DNA of 44,398 bases from Acaryochloris sp. IP29b_bin.148 (GCF_028285565.1 NZ_JANQOY010000140.1:1-44398), one strand, 5' to 3'; shown: positions 15,695 through 26,212, counted from the stretch's first letter. Notes: a model not told the origin generated them from the letters alone. A program made the numbers and translations.

Positions 15695-18103
15695 ATGGTA
15701 ATCCACAGCCAATCAACATCAGCGCCCACTCGGGTAAGCGATGTGAATCCACAAGTGCATTCATCTGCCTATGTTCACTCGTTTGCGAACGTGGTGGGTG
15801 AGGTCTATGTGGGTACAAATGCGCTGATTGCGCCTGGGTGCACGATTCAGGCGGATCAAGGATCTCCCTTTTATATCGGCGACAACGTTAATATCCAAGA
15901 TGGAGCAGTTATTCACGCCATTGAACCGGGTCGGGTTCGGGGGAAGGATGGTCAGAAGTACGCGGTTTGGATTGGTCATCATAGCTGTGTCACCCACATG
16001 GCCCTGGTCCATGGTCCTGCGTTTATCGGCGACAACTGTTTTATTGGCTTCCGCTCTACGATTTTTAATGCCAAAGTGGGTGATGGCTGCGTGATCATGA
16101 TGCATGCCCTGATTCAGGGGGTAGAAATTCCCCCGGGTAAGTATGTGCCTTCGGGGGCCGTGATCACAAAACAGGAGCAGGCCAATCTCTTACCTGATGT
16201 ATTGGACAGCGATCGCAAATTCACACAGCAAATTATTCATGTTAACGAAGCCCTGAGAGATGATGTCTCCGGGGTAAACGCGCAGACCTCTATTCGACCG
16301 GTCCGATCCACCCTCGGTCATTCTCAATCACACCGTTTTACTACTGATACCAAGCCAATGAACCATACCACCTTAGATGCAGCAATTGTGAGTCAAGTTC
16401 GGTCACTCCTTGCGCAAGGATATCGAATTGGTAGTGAGCATGCGGACAAACGCCGCTTCCAAACCAGCTCATGGCAAAGTTGTCCCCCCATTACGGGCAG
16501 CAACGAATCACAAGTGTTGGCAGGGATTGAATCTTGCCTGCAAGAGCATCAAGGGGAATATGTTCGGCTGATTGGTATCGACACCCAAGCCAAACAGCGG
16601 GTTTTAGAAACAATTATTCAGCGCCCGGATGGTCCGGTGAAGTCAGCTTCTATCAGCTCTGTCACCAAAACCATCAAAAATTACACCACCAGCCACATCA
16701 CCACCAGTGGAAACCTGGATGCAGAGACGATTGCCCATGTGCGCTCCCTCCTGGGTCAAGGGTATCGAATTGGCACCGAACATGCCGATGCTCGCCGCTT
16801 CCAAACCAGCTCTTGGCAAAGCTGCTCCCCAATTGCCTCCCAGCAAGAATCTCAGGTCATTGCAGCCCTGGAAGCTTGTATTGCTGAACATCAAGGGGAA
16901 TATGTCCGGATGCTGGGCATCGATACCCAAGCCAAGCGACGGGTGTTTGAAGCCATTATTCAACGCCCAGGGGATAAGCCCAAGGCCCCCTCTAAAGCGC
17001 CCCGATCTCCGTCCTCCTACTCCACCAGTTCAGGCAGCTATGCTAGCGCCAGTGCAGGCTCCAGCTCCAGTAAAGGTTTAGGTGCAGAGGCCATCGCTCA
17101 GGTCCGCTCATTGTTAGCTCAAGGCTACCGAGTGGGTTCTGAATATGCGGACAAGCGGCGCTTCCAAACTAGCTCCTGGCAAAGCTGCACGCCCATCAAT
17201 TCCCAGCAAGAATCTCAAGTCATTGCTGCTTTGGAAAGCTGTCTAGCAGAACATCCTGGAGATTACGTCCGCTTAATTGGCATCGACCCGAAGGCCAAAC
17301 GACGAGTCCTTGAAGCCATTATTCAGCGTCCTAGCAGCAACGGCAAATCCAGCGCTGCACCCGCGCCAGCTCCCCGCTCAAGTTCATCCAATTCCAGCGC
17401 GAGTCGTTCCAGCTATGCCAAGGTCGAAAGCAATGGTTCTAACTATCGTCCGGCTGGCGGCTTAGATGGAGCCGTGGTCAATCAAATTCGCTCCCTGTTA
17501 GCCCAGGGCTATCGGATTGGGACAGAGTATGCGGACAAGCGACGCTTCCAAACCAGTTCTTGGCAAAGTTGTACGCCCGTCAATTCTCAGCAAGAGTCTC
17601 AAGTGATTGCTGGCGTCGAGGCCTGCTTAGCTGAGCACCCCAATGACTATGTTCGTCTGATTGGTATTGATAAGCGCGCCAAGCGACGCGTATCCGAAAC
17701 CATCATTCAACGTCCCGGTGGCTCTGGATCGGCCCAGAAATCGGCTGCAGCTCCCAGCTCTCGCTCCTATCAGGCACCGTCTGCCCCCAGTACTCGGGGA
17801 CGGGGATTTAGCCCCAGAAGCAACAGCGGCGGGTTAGATGCGGATACCGTAGCCCAAGTGCGATCGCTCCTCGCCCAGGGCTATCGAATTGGCACTGAAC
17901 ATGCTGACAAACGTCGCTTCCAAACTAGTTCATGGCAAAGCTGTCCCCCGATTCAAGCGCAGCAAGAGTCCCAAGTGATCGCAGCCTTGGAAACCTGTCT
18001 GGCGGATCACCAAAAAGAATACGTTCGCCTGATCGGTATCGATACCAAGGCCAAGCGTCGGGTCTTAGAATCTGTGATCCAGAAACCTGTGGCAGCCCGC
18101 TAG
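15695..18103 (+). CDS. ccmM: Carboxysome scaffold protein CcmM with five Rubisco-small-subunit-like domains
   Basis: An 802-residue protein. Residues ~1-205 are a left-handed beta-helix gamma-carbonic anhydrase domain with the three zinc-ligand histidines H74, H101 and H106. Five RbcS-like (SSUL) repeats begin near residues 227, 341, 462, 590 and 714, each with a YRIG-type, a [17 protein letters not shown] and a [12 protein letters not shown] block, joined by Ser/Pro/Ala linkers. SSULs bind and cluster Rubisco. Every repeat keeps a Cys pair 18 residues apart, the spacing of the redox disulfide known in Synechococcus CcmM. Residues ~190-200 lack the Cys pair that makes the Thermosynechococcus domain an active enzyme. 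The frame is open from 15584; the ATG at 15695 has TAGGAG upstream. M222 (16358) could start the short form. Confidence 0.95.
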   Translation: MVIHSQSTSAPTRVSDVNPQVHSSAYVHSFANVVGEVYVGTNALIAPGCTIQADQGSPFYIGDNVNIQDGAVIHAIEPGRVRGKDGQKYAVWIGHHSCVTHMALVHGPAFIGDNCFIGFRSTIFNAKVGDGCVIMMHALIQGVEIPPGKYVPSGAVITKQEQANLLPDVLDSDRKFTQQIIHVNEALRDDVSGVNAQTSIRPVRSTLGHSQSHRFTTDTKPMNHTTLDAAIVSQVRSLLAQGYRIGSEHADKRRFQTSSWQSCPPITGSNESQVLAGIESCLQEHQGEYVRLIGIDTQAKQRVLETIIQRPDGPVKSASISSVTKTIKNYTTSHITTSGNLDAETIAHVRSLLGQGYRIGTEHADARRFQTSSWQSCSPIASQQESQVIAALEACIAEHQGEYVRMLGIDTQAKRRVFEAIIQRPGDKPKAPSKAPRSPSSYSTSSGSYASASAGSSSSKGLGAEAIAQVRSLLAQGYRVGSEYADKRRFQTSSWQSCTPINSQQESQVIAALESCLAEHPGDYVRLIGIDPKAKRRVLEAIIQRPSSNGKSSAAPAPAPRSSSSNSSASRSSYAKVESNGSNYRPAGGLDGAVVNQIRSLLAQGYRIGTEYADKRRFQTSSWQSCTPVNSQQESQVIAGVEACLAEHPNDYVRLIGIDKRAKRRVSETIIQRPGGSGSAQKSAAAPSSRSYQAPSAPSTRGRGFSPRSNSGGLDADTVAQVRSLLAQGYRIGTEHADKRRFQTSSWQSCPPIQAQQESQVIAALETCLADHQKEYVRLIGIDTKAKRRVLESVIQKPVAAR

Positions 18104-18175
18104 ATGCCATTTCACCCAGGTCTTAGTCTGAACGATCTTTCCATTCCTAGCCTAAGCGCCTAAGGTTCATCGCTA

Positions 18176-18727
18176 ATGCAACTTTCACCCCCGCAACCGG
18201 TTAGCACCTCACATTTTTGTGTGATTGGGGATGTCACGATCCATCCCCACGCCAAAATTGCGTCTGGTGTAATCTTGCAGGCGGCTCCCCAAAGCAAAAT
18301 CGTGATTGCATCAGGGGCCTGTATCGGCATCGGAGCGGTTATCCAAGCCTTTGAAGGGACGATTACCGTCGATAGTAATGCCGTTCTAGGGGCAGGGGTA
18401 TTAGTTCTTGGTCAGGTAACCATTGGTATGAATGCCTGCATTGGTGATTGCACCACTATTATCAATACCGATATTGTGGCCCAACAGGTGATTCCAGAGG
18501 GCTCACTCATGGGTGATTCCAGCCGATCTACCCTTGATGAGTCTCCCAATGGTTCACCGTTGAATGATGCGCTACCCTCTAATCCGGTCAATCCGGATTG
18601 GCCCAGTCCTTCACCCATACCAAGTCCTGCGCCTGTGAGTAGTCCACAGAGGCAATCCCCAGTCATTGGACGAGCCTATGTGACCCAAATGCTACAGGTC
18701 TTGTTTGCTCGGAATTCATCCCCGTAG
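18176..18727 (+). CDS. ccmN: Carboxysome adaptor protein CcmN
   Basis: A 183-residue protein. The first ~120 residues are hexapeptide repeats of a left-handed beta-helix (VTIHPHAKIASGVILQ, ACIGIGAVIQ, AVLGAGVLVLGQVTIG). A Pro/Ser-rich linker follows, and then an amphipathic encapsulation peptide, VIGRAYVTQMLQVLF, near the end. In family knowledge CcmN binds CcmM through the helix domain, and its C-terminal peptide binds CcmK shell proteins, linking core to shell. All three parts are present and in order. It starts 72 bp after the ccmM stop. Confidence 0.95.
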   Translation: MQLSPPQPVSTSHFCVIGDVTIHPHAKIASGVILQAAPQSKIVIASGACIGIGAVIQAFEGTITVDSNAVLGAGVLVLGQVTIGMNACIGDCTTIINTDIVAQQVIPEGSLMGDSSRSTLDESPNGSPLNDALPSNPVNPDWPSPSPIPSPAPVSSPQRQSPVIGRAYVTQMLQVLFARNSSP

Positions 18728-18826
18728 CCCCTAAGCCAATCAACCATTGCGGTTATTGCTAAACTGAACGAGACTTACTAGAGGATGTCTGGGTCCATTG
18801 TCTCCGTCTAGGTATTGCCTACCAAT

Positions 18827-19579
18827 ATGATTCCTGCCTCAAAGTTAAAACGGAAACGCAGACCCGATAGTGCTTTGGGTTTGTTGTCTACTCCCAGCTT
18901 TCCGGCAATTGTAGGAACAGCAGATGCCATGCTCAAAGCCGCCGAAGTGACCTTGGTGGGCTACGAGAAAATTGGGAGTGGGCTGTGCACCGTGATTGTC
19001 CGAGGCAATATTGCGGATGTGCGTTTAGCCGTGGAAGAAGGCAGTCGCCTAGCGGAAAAGCTGGGGCAAACGGTTTCCAAACTGGTGATTGCCAGACCCA
19101 TGCCCAATTTGGAGGCGGTGTTTCCCATTGGTAGCCATCTGGTCGAAATTGCTCAGCAACAACGGGGCTACTCTCGCTTAAGTAACCAATCGATTGGCCT
19201 GCTGGAGACCCGGGGTTTTCCTGCGATGGTGGGGGCTGCAGATGCCATGCTCAAATCCGCTAATGTTCAGCTCTCTGCCTATGAAACCATTGGAGCAGGA
19301 TTATGTACCGCCATGGTTCGCGGCTCCGTTGCCAATGTTGCGGTCGCCATCGAAGCAGGCATGTTTGAGGCCGAACGAATTGGAGAGTTAAATTCAGTGA
19401 TGGTGATTCCTCGGGTTCTGGATGATCTAGAAGCCATGTTACCCGTGGCCAGCTGTTGGATCGAGAAACCCTTGCCCCTCCTCTTCTCCAATAGGGTGAA
19501 AGAGAAGGAAAAAGAGTTGGTGCCCTTAGAGAATCTAGAACAGCTCTCTCGCACCATTGAGCAAGAACCCGATACTTGA
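18827..19579 (+). CDS. ccmO: Tandem BMC-domain shell protein CcmO
   Basis: A 250-residue protein with two BMC domains in a row. The first has ALGLLSTPSFPAIVGTADAM and pore region KIGSGLCTVIVRG; the second has SIGLLETRGFPAMVGAADAM and TIGAGLCTAMVRG. Before them is a basic start (KLKRKRRPD) and after them a charged tail (VKEKEKELVPLENLEQ). Such proteins form pseudohexameric trimers in the shell and are needed for carboxysome formation. The frame opens at TTG 18815, but the ATG at 18827 is the likelier start. In many beta-cyanobacteria ccmO lies elsewhere; here it ends the ccm cluster. Confidence 0.9.
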   Translation: MIPASKLKRKRRPDSALGLLSTPSFPAIVGTADAMLKAAEVTLVGYEKIGSGLCTVIVRGNIADVRLAVEEGSRLAEKLGQTVSKLVIARPMPNLEAVFPIGSHLVEIAQQQRGYSRLSNQSIGLLETRGFPAMVGAADAMLKSANVQLSAYETIGAGLCTAMVRGSVANVAVAIEAGMFEAERIGELNSVMVIPRVLDDLEAMLPVASCWIEKPLPLLFSNRVKEKEKELVPLENLEQLSRTIEQEPDT

Positions 19580-19739
19580 ACTCGTATTTGAGGTATCAAT
19601 GTCTCTGAATGTTGGGCAACATAATCCTGTTACCACAAGCAATTTCGGCATCAAGGGAATAGGAGCGTTCCTGACAGTAAGATTGACAGAAGTCTCCCCC
19701 ACTGACGATAATTGTGGTTTGTTAAATCGTTGTTTTTAA

Positions 19740-21089
<1,350 letters not shown>

Positions 21090-21136
21090 ACAGTGATGAG
21101 ATATTTAACGGGCTGGATTATAGAGCCATGCTTTCC

Positions 21137-22201
21137 TCATCTTTCTCCAGCCTTTAAACGAGCTAATGACGCTTCCATAACATCGGTCGTTTGCCCAAAT
21201 ACTGAGAAGGCTAAGGCTTCCCGGTAAACCCGCTGAGCAGGGTGATCCAGTAGATTGGCTCCACCTCGCCCACTTATCACAGCTGCATGGGCACAGCGAT
21301 TTGCCAACTCAATGGCCCAGGCTCGAAGTCCAAGACGCTTTGGCAACGCTAACTCAGGGGATTGTTGTTCTTGATAAATAGCCTGGCGGCATGATTGCAA
21401 CTCTCGGTCTAAGGCTTGTCGAGTAGAGTGCACAAAGTCTGGCCGCTTCCCACTAGCGAGAATGTCTAGCCCTGCTTGAGCACATCCTAAAGCAAAGAAG
21501 CTATGGTGCAAGCTGTTTTTCTGGTCATTGGTATGGATCCAGCCTGGTGGACGGATGACGACCACTGCTTCTTGTGGGAGTTGCCAACGGTTTAACCGCA
21601 CCTTCACCGTCCGTGTCGACCCCATCGATGCTAAAGACAATGGAGGGCTGCAACCAATCAATCCTGCTGCTGGTTGGGAGACCGTTGCCAAGGGTACCAG
21701 CCCAAATATCGCCCGTCCATCTGCCAGTTGTGCCCCGAGAATAAAGTGTTGAAAACAGCCCTGTCCGGTTACCCAAGGAACCTCACCTGTAATTTCATAA
21801 CCCGATTCTGTAGGCACTGCCTGAACTGGAGGCGGGTTTTGACGACGCAGATGAGAAAAGCCAATGCCAATCAACACCTTACCGCTACTCAAATAGGGAA
21901 GATATTTTTCCTTCAGAGCCGTATTGGGACTGCGAGCAATCAAAGCAGCAGCACTTTGATGTTGGGTTTGCAAAAACGCTAAGGCCCCCGAATAGCGACT
22001 CACCTGTTCTTGAAACTGGCGAAAGGTCAGTTCATCCAGATCGTGCCCACCCCATTCCTGAGGGACTCTTAGCCCCAGCCACTTCCGATGCCCCAACTGA
22101 TGCAACGCTTGAAAAAGAGACTCAGCACTTTGGTCAATCTGCATGGCTTGCGGTGCAATCTCGTCTTGCAGATACGTTTCGGTTTGAATTAAGAATGTCA
22201 T
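21137..22201 (-). CDS. Acyl-CoA dehydrogenase-like protein
   Basis: A 354-residue protein with the acyl-CoA dehydrogenase fold: an N-terminal helical domain (GLRVPQEWGGHDLDELTFRQ), a middle beta domain (GIGFSHLRR, YEITGEVPWVTGQGCFQHFI), and a helical C-terminal domain ending GQTTDVMEASLARL. FAD binding is likely. The middle domain lacks the usual TE-P-GSD pattern and the protein is shorter than typical enzymes (~380), so the substrate and even the activity are uncertain. It faces ndk across 240 bp and converges with purA. Confidence 0.75.
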   Translation of the reverse strand: MTFLIQTETYLQDEIAPQAMQIDQSAESLFQALHQLGHRKWLGLRVPQEWGGHDLDELTFRQFQEQVSRYSGALAFLQTQHQSAAALIARSPNTALKEKYLPYLSSGKVLIGIGFSHLRRQNPPPVQAVPTESGYEITGEVPWVTGQGCFQHFILGAQLADGRAIFGLVPLATVSQPAAGLIGCSPPLSLASMGSTRTVKVRLNRWQLPQEAVVVIRPPGWIHTNDQKNSLHHSFFALGCAQAGLDILASGKRPDFVHSTRQALDRELQSCRQAIYQEQQSPELALPKRLGLRAWAIELANRCAHAAVISGRGGANLLDHPAQRVYREALAFSVFGQTTDVMEASLARLKAGER

Positions 22202-22441
22202 TGCTTATGGCCAAGAACGCCTCTCGGAGGGAATGGTGAAGCTCAACTGGCTGGTATGGTGCTGGTGTTGCTAATGCACACCATTGTAGGACGAGTTGAG
22301 GGGAGCGATGGGAAGTGCTGTTATTCTGTACCTTTCTCCTAGCAAGCGATATCCCCCTATGAGGGTTTCCCTACCTTTACAAATGCCACATCTTTTCTGA
22401 GCATAGATAAGGATGTAAACCCTGAAGGGAGTATTGATTCT

Positions 22442-22891
22442 GTGGAACGAACATTTTTGGCCGTAAAACCAGACGGTGTCCAGCGCGGTCTGGTGGGGGA
22501 AATTATCAGCCGTTATGAAGCCAAAGGGTTTACGTTAGTGGGTCTAAAACTGATGGTGGTCAGCCGCGAGCTAGCAGAACAACATTACGGCGAGCATAAA
22601 GAAAAGCCTTTCTTTGGTGGCCTGGTCGATTTTATTACCTCTGGTCCCGTAGTAGCCATGGTTTGGGAAGGCAAAGGCGTTGTGGCTGCGGCCCGTAAGA
22701 TTATTGGTGCCACCAATCCCCTCAGTTCTGAGCCCGGAACCATTCGCGGCGATTTTGGTATCGATATTGGCCGCAATATCATTCATGGATCGGACGCCGT
22801 CGAAACGGCCCAGCGAGAAATTAGTCTGTGGTTTAAGGCAGAAGAACTCGCCGATTGGTCTCCCACCCTCACCTCCTGGATTTACGAATAA
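22442..22891 (+). CDS. ndk: Nucleoside diphosphate kinase
   Basis: A 149-residue enzyme starting with GTG at 22442: [20 protein letters not shown], then [20 protein letters not shown] and [20 protein letters not shown], which contains the active-site His in the NIIHGSD motif. It passes phosphate from ATP to other nucleoside diphosphates through a phosphohistidine. Length and motifs are normal. A purine-rich CTGAAGGGAG lies about 10 bp before the start. Confidence 0.97.
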   Translation: MERTFLAVKPDGVQRGLVGEIISRYEAKGFTLVGLKLMVVSRELAEQHYGEHKEKPFFGGLVDFITSGPVVAMVWEGKGVVAAARKIIGATNPLSSEPGTIRGDFGIDIGRNIIHGSDAVETAQREISLWFKAEELADWSPTLTSWIYE

Positions 22892-22959
22892 ATCTGCCTT
22901 GCACTCATCTCTGCGCTAGAGGTGAGTGTTCGGTCTAGCTCAAACATTGTGGTATTTGC

Positions 22960-23631
22960 ATGGCAACCCTTGCAGATGTTTTAATTCGCCTCTTTAAAGC
23001 CCAAAATATTCCCTGTGCCGTGGTCGAGGGTTGGGTGTTGCCCTATGGTCAAGCCCCAGGCATTCGCGGCATTTGGCATCCCCCAAAAAAAGGCGGAGCC
23101 GGATGCCTAGATATCGAAGTCTTACTGCCCGATGGCCGCTTACTGATTGACCGCTGTGCTGGCCTAGGCGAAGACAACAACGCCATCATGGATGGGGTGC
23201 AAAATTTTCTGCTGGGTTCTTTTCCGGTGCTATTGGCGAGCTTTTATGGCAAAAACGATCCAGAGCAAGTCACCACTAAGCGATGGTCTCTAGCTGGCAG
23301 CACCTGGACCGCCTATATCGGTGACTTTTCGCGACGGGCTTCCCAAGGTATTGATATGCCTGTTCCCAAGTCAGCCTTTACCGCCATCGAATCTGCCATT
23401 GAGCAGTCTCCTCTGTCTGCAGATGTCCATTGGTTCCGCACATTCTATTGTCATATCAGTGCCCAGCAAGTCTTCGAGGCTTTAATGGATAACCAGCCCT
23501 GGCCCCAGGGTGAAGCGGCCTTAAAGGGTATCCCTTGGGAAAAATGCGATGGCTATTACAGTGTTAGGAATTTTTTGATCCTGCAAAAAGAGGTTTCCCA
23601 TAACACCTATGCCTTACCCACAAGTCTTTAA
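22960..23631 (+). CDS. DUF6348 family protein
   Basis: A 223-residue soluble protein with no signal peptide. Blocks such as LDIEVLLPDGRLLIDRCAGL and FLLGSFPVLLASFYGK, with an HWFRTFYCHI segment later, resemble DUF6348 proteins. Function is unknown. It follows ndk by 68 bp on the same strand, so it may be cotranscribed with it. The start is ATG at 22960. It is the last ordinary gene before a long degraded region. Confidence 0.6.
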   Translation: MATLADVLIRLFKAQNIPCAVVEGWVLPYGQAPGIRGIWHPPKKGGAGCLDIEVLLPDGRLLIDRCAGLGEDNNAIMDGVQNFLLGSFPVLLASFYGKNDPEQVTTKRWSLAGSTWTAYIGDFSRRASQGIDMPVPKSAFTAIESAIEQSPLSADVHWFRTFYCHISAQQVFEALMDNQPWPQGEAALKGIPWEKCDGYYSVRNFLILQKEVSHNTYALPTSL

Positions 23632-23960
23632 ATGAAGCGCTGGAAAGCATACACACATCTCCTGTGGATCTCGTACCATTCTGCATTCGCCCCCCCAGCC
23701 CCCCAACCTTGGGGGGAGAAACCCACAATCCAGCTTATTTCCCCCCCAGAATATAGCCTTCGGCATTCAAGAAAGGGGGGTAGGGGGGCCAGTGCAATAT
23801 TTTTGACGTTCTCTCTAATTTTTATGTGCATCCTAGCTTTTTTAAAAGCATAGAACCTAACAACTATAAGGTTTACAGGAGTTGTGGGTAAAGCATAGCC
23901 CATAACACAGGCTAACCGTTATCTTCGCGGCAACTGGGTTGTATTCCCCTGGGCATCCTA
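23632..23960. repeat. Gene-free stretch with a C-run/G-run inverted intergenic repeat
   Basis: At 23690-23790 runs of 6-8 C alternate with runs of G (CCCCCCC-AGCCCCCC, TTGGGGGG, CCCCCCC, GGGGGG-TAGGGGGG), able to fold into several nested hairpins. Such poly-C/poly-G elements are spread between genes in many cyanobacteria. The rest has no coding signal; open frames across it on the minus strand are by-products of the repeat. Confidence 0.6.
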
Positions 23961-24267
23961 GAGATCAAGCAAGAGGTCTATTCTGCAAAAAGTCTGATGT
24001 TGTGATCGTTTAGCACAAGCTGCATCCATCGTTTCAGCCAGAAGCTGTTTGAGAATGTATCGGTACAAAAATATCAGGGCATAGAGGGCTCAATTTTGGG
24101 TTGAGGCAGAAACTCAGAAGGGCTTCAACTTCGAGTTCAGCCATTACTTTGGGATGACGTTTGTTGTGGCAGAGAATAAAGCGTCGGATCCACTGCACAT
24201 AGTTTGTTCGGGGCTTGCTTGGTTCGCACTACATCACGGACTTGTCAAGGAGTTTACGGGGTAGCAT
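23961..24267 (-). pseudogene. Degraded integron-type tyrosine recombinase (intI-like), N-terminal domain only
   Basis: Read on the minus strand from ATG 24267 the frame gives MLPRKLLDKSVM, an in-frame stop, and then YVQWIRRFILCHNKRHPKVM followed by AELEVEALLSF. This is the SAM-like DNA-binding domain opening of integron integrases ('YV-WI-RFI-FH-KRHP', 'EVEAFL'). After a frameshift and apparent deletion, the next frame (from 24080) continues ALIFLYRYILKQLLAETMDA, then ACAKR, matching the 'NALLFLYR-VL...RAKR' part. The catalytic domain with the R-H-R-Y residues is missing. It is transcribed away from the cassette row, the standard intI orientation. It is clearly inactive. Confidence 0.75.
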
Positions 24268-24557
24268 AGAGTGCCTGTTAATAACCAATATTGAAACTTA
24301 TACGGTTATTTTGCCTGTTAACGTTCCTCCTTACTGCATGACGGATCTGCTGAAAATGCTTTTCTTATCTTATATGTAGACATTCAGATTCAAGTTTGCA
24401 TATCGGTAAATCTCCGTAAGGTTTGGTTTTTGATTAGAGATGCTAATGTATAGACAGCTTGGCTTTAAGACATAAACTACTTCTCAATTTATTTCGTGTT
24501 AGGAGGCAATTTGCCTCCTAAATATAGTTAGACTTCGAACTCTGAAACATTTCAAGA
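24268..24557. other. Candidate attI region and leader of cassette 1
   Basis: Next to the integrase start, TGCCTGTTAA occurs twice in the same direction (24272-24281 and 24312-24321), each ending in a GTTAA core, as expected of integrase-binding repeats in attI. A consensus R' box GTTAGAC is at 24527-24533, 25 bp before the first cassette ORF; it could be the real junction. Just before it, TTAGGAGGCAA and its mirror (24500-24522) form a strong hairpin. No gene is seen. Which of these was attI cannot be decided by eye. Confidence 0.45.
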
Positions 24558-25097
24558 ATGTATGAACACTTAGATCCCTTAAAAAAGAAACTGTTGTCCC
24601 TAAGTGTTGAAACGGTTCCTGTTCCATGGAAATGTGTTGGGACAATCTCTGTCGGGGGATTACGTTCAGTAGGTTTTGATAAAGAATCTGAACATTTATT
24701 AATTGTCTCTTCACAAGGACGATGTGTTATCGATTGTCGTACAGGTGAGAAGGTGGCAAGAGATTATGATGACTTTGATGACGATGAAATAAGTCTAGAA
24801 ATTCAAGGAATTGGTATTTTAGCCAGTCAAAGAATTAGAGTGGCTGGACTTTTTGGTGGTGGTTTACCAAACACAACTGAAGATGGTTGGAGACTTGAGA
24901 GCGTTACAATCAATTGGCCAGAGCAAATGATAATGTTATTGCCGCCCGATTCCGGCCTGTATGGCAGTCTAATGAAACGTCCAGATATCATGACGAAAGT
25001 TGTTGAGGATTCTTGCCTCAGGGCATATGGTTTTTCTTATACAGGTCAGTCATTTATATTTGCTACGACCAGTGACGTGACTGTCTTTTCGAGATAG
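24558..25097 (+). CDS. Cassette 1: protein of unknown function
   Basis: A 179-residue soluble, acidic protein: MYEHLDPLKKKLLSLSVETV, with VGGLRSVGFDKESEHLLIVS, DYDDFDDDEISLEI in the middle, and an end YTGQSFIFATTSDVTVF. The alternating pattern suggests a beta-rich fold. I recognise no family. Such proteins are common as integron cassettes or toxin-immunity partners, but nothing here proves that. ATG at 24558, with no clear ribosome-binding site. It is AT-rich compared with the following cassettes and ends 16 bp before attC1. Confidence 0.65.
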   Translation: MYEHLDPLKKKLLSLSVETVPVPWKCVGTISVGGLRSVGFDKESEHLLIVSSQGRCVIDCRTGEKVARDYDDFDDDEISLEIQGIGILASQRIRVAGLFGGGLPNTTEDGWRLESVTINWPEQMIMLLPPDSGLYGSLMKRPDIMTKVVEDSCLRAYGFSYTGQSFIFATTSDVTVFSR

Positions 25098-25113
25098 TTA
25101 CTATGCTAAATTG

Positions 25114-25207
25114 GTCTAACCAGCCCATGCAAGAGGACGCTTAATCTTAAGTTGCTGTATGGCGCTTTAAATTTCTGTTCGCGCCCCTGATGGGGTGGCC
25201 GTTAGCA
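25114..25207 (+). other. attC site 1
   Basis: R'' box GTCTAAC at 25114-25120 and R' box GTTAGCA at 25201-25207 share the CTAAC/GTTAG core. Between them the left arm CCCATGCAAGAGG pairs with the right arm around CCCCTGATGGGG, leaving an extra G in the left arm (CCCAT-G-CA against CCCAT-CA in the complement) and a second unpaired base further on. This is the extrahelical-base pattern of attC. Length 94 bp. Confidence 0.7.
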
Positions 25208-25300
25208 ATCCGCAACCCTAGTACAGCTTCGTGTTGAAGTACACAAGTTTTTGAATGGTTGTATTATGTTTGCTCAGCAGCCTACTTGTTAGAAAACGAC

Positions 25301-26035
25301 ATGACTTTAAATCGTCCATATAAACGAATCGCTCGACCGTTCAACATGCCAAATGGCTCATATGTTGGTGGGACGATTGATGAGTCATACCTTGCTGATC
25401 ACAATTTTGCGCCAGATCGGACGACTGCTATTAGGGGGTATCATGCCATCGAAAATGATCTGCGTCGCGTCTTCGAATTCGTCGAACCACATCAACAGAA
25501 TTTAGATACGTTTTCTACTCGGTTATACGAAATATTTCTTCGCGCTTCAACCGAATTTGAAAGCAATTGCAAATCAATTCTCGCCGCTAACGGATATTCT
25601 CGTGCTGGAGATTGGAATATGGGCGACTATAAAAAGATTGAAGCCGCAACTCGCTTGTCAGAATATCAAATTCGATTAACCATTTGGGCTGATACTCCTC
25701 GCGTTCTTCAACCGCTAGCACCTTGGTCAACTGGCGGCAGTCTGCCATGGTATCAAGACTACAACACCGTCAAACACAACCGTAGCGATAAATTCAAACT
25801 TGCAAACCTGAAAAATACAGTTGATGCCGTTGCAGCTTTGTTTGTCATTCTTTTTGCACAGTTTAACATTCTCGCTTTTAGTGCACATGAATTAGTTTCT
25901 TCGCACGGAGATTGGAATGGTTGGCTTGCCTATCACAATTCAATCTTTTGGATTAAGCTACCGACTGGCTGGACTACAAGCGAATGCTATGGGTTTGCAT
26001 CACTTACACCGACTTTCGGTGCATTCTCGTTCTAA
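25301..26035 (+). CDS. Cassette 2: protein of unknown function, HEPN-like helical pattern
   Basis: A 244-residue, mainly helical protein. Landmarks: NFAPDRTTAIRGYHAIENDL, then STEFESNCKSILAANGYS, then WYQDYNTVKHNRSDKFKLAN followed by a hydrophobic helix AVAALFVILFAQFNI. The 'E-ESNCK-I' and 'YN-VKH-R---F--ANL-N' arrangement recalls HEPN-type or AbiV-like helical proteins linked to RNA cleavage and phage defence, but no exact RxxxxH motif is certain, so no function is assigned. The frame opens at TTG 25259; ATG at 25301 is preferred. It is followed by 177 bp before attC2, which hold an open but unconvincing hydrophobic frame (25984-26169). Confidence 0.65.
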   Translation: MTLNRPYKRIARPFNMPNGSYVGGTIDESYLADHNFAPDRTTAIRGYHAIENDLRRVFEFVEPHQQNLDTFSTRLYEIFLRASTEFESNCKSILAANGYSRAGDWNMGDYKKIEAATRLSEYQIRLTIWADTPRVLQPLAPWSTGGSLPWYQDYNTVKHNRSDKFKLANLKNTVDAVAALFVILFAQFNILAFSAHELVSSHGDWNGWLAYHNSIFWIKLPTGWTTSECYGFASLTPTFGAFSF

Positions 26036-26212
26036 ACAATCTAAATCCAGTTAGAGCTCAGCCCCTAATATCACATTTCAGTCTTAATCATACTTTTTAC
26101 TGTGTTTGTTTCTGTGGCTTATTGGGATTGCTGTGGCTATACTTTGGTAGTGCCTTTTGCGTTGTTTGAGCGATCGCCTCTAGCGTAAAAGTTTTGCCAT
26201 CTTATAGGTGTT

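Noticed and set aside
23628..23903. Frames of 73 and 91 codons on both strands
   Set aside because: They are produced by the C-run/G-run repeat (poly-Pro, poly-Gly) and have no coding character.
25984..26169. Small hydrophobic plus-strand frame in cassette 2
   Set aside because: Overlaps the main ORF by 52 bp; hydrophobic content could be real, but no start signal or family supports it.
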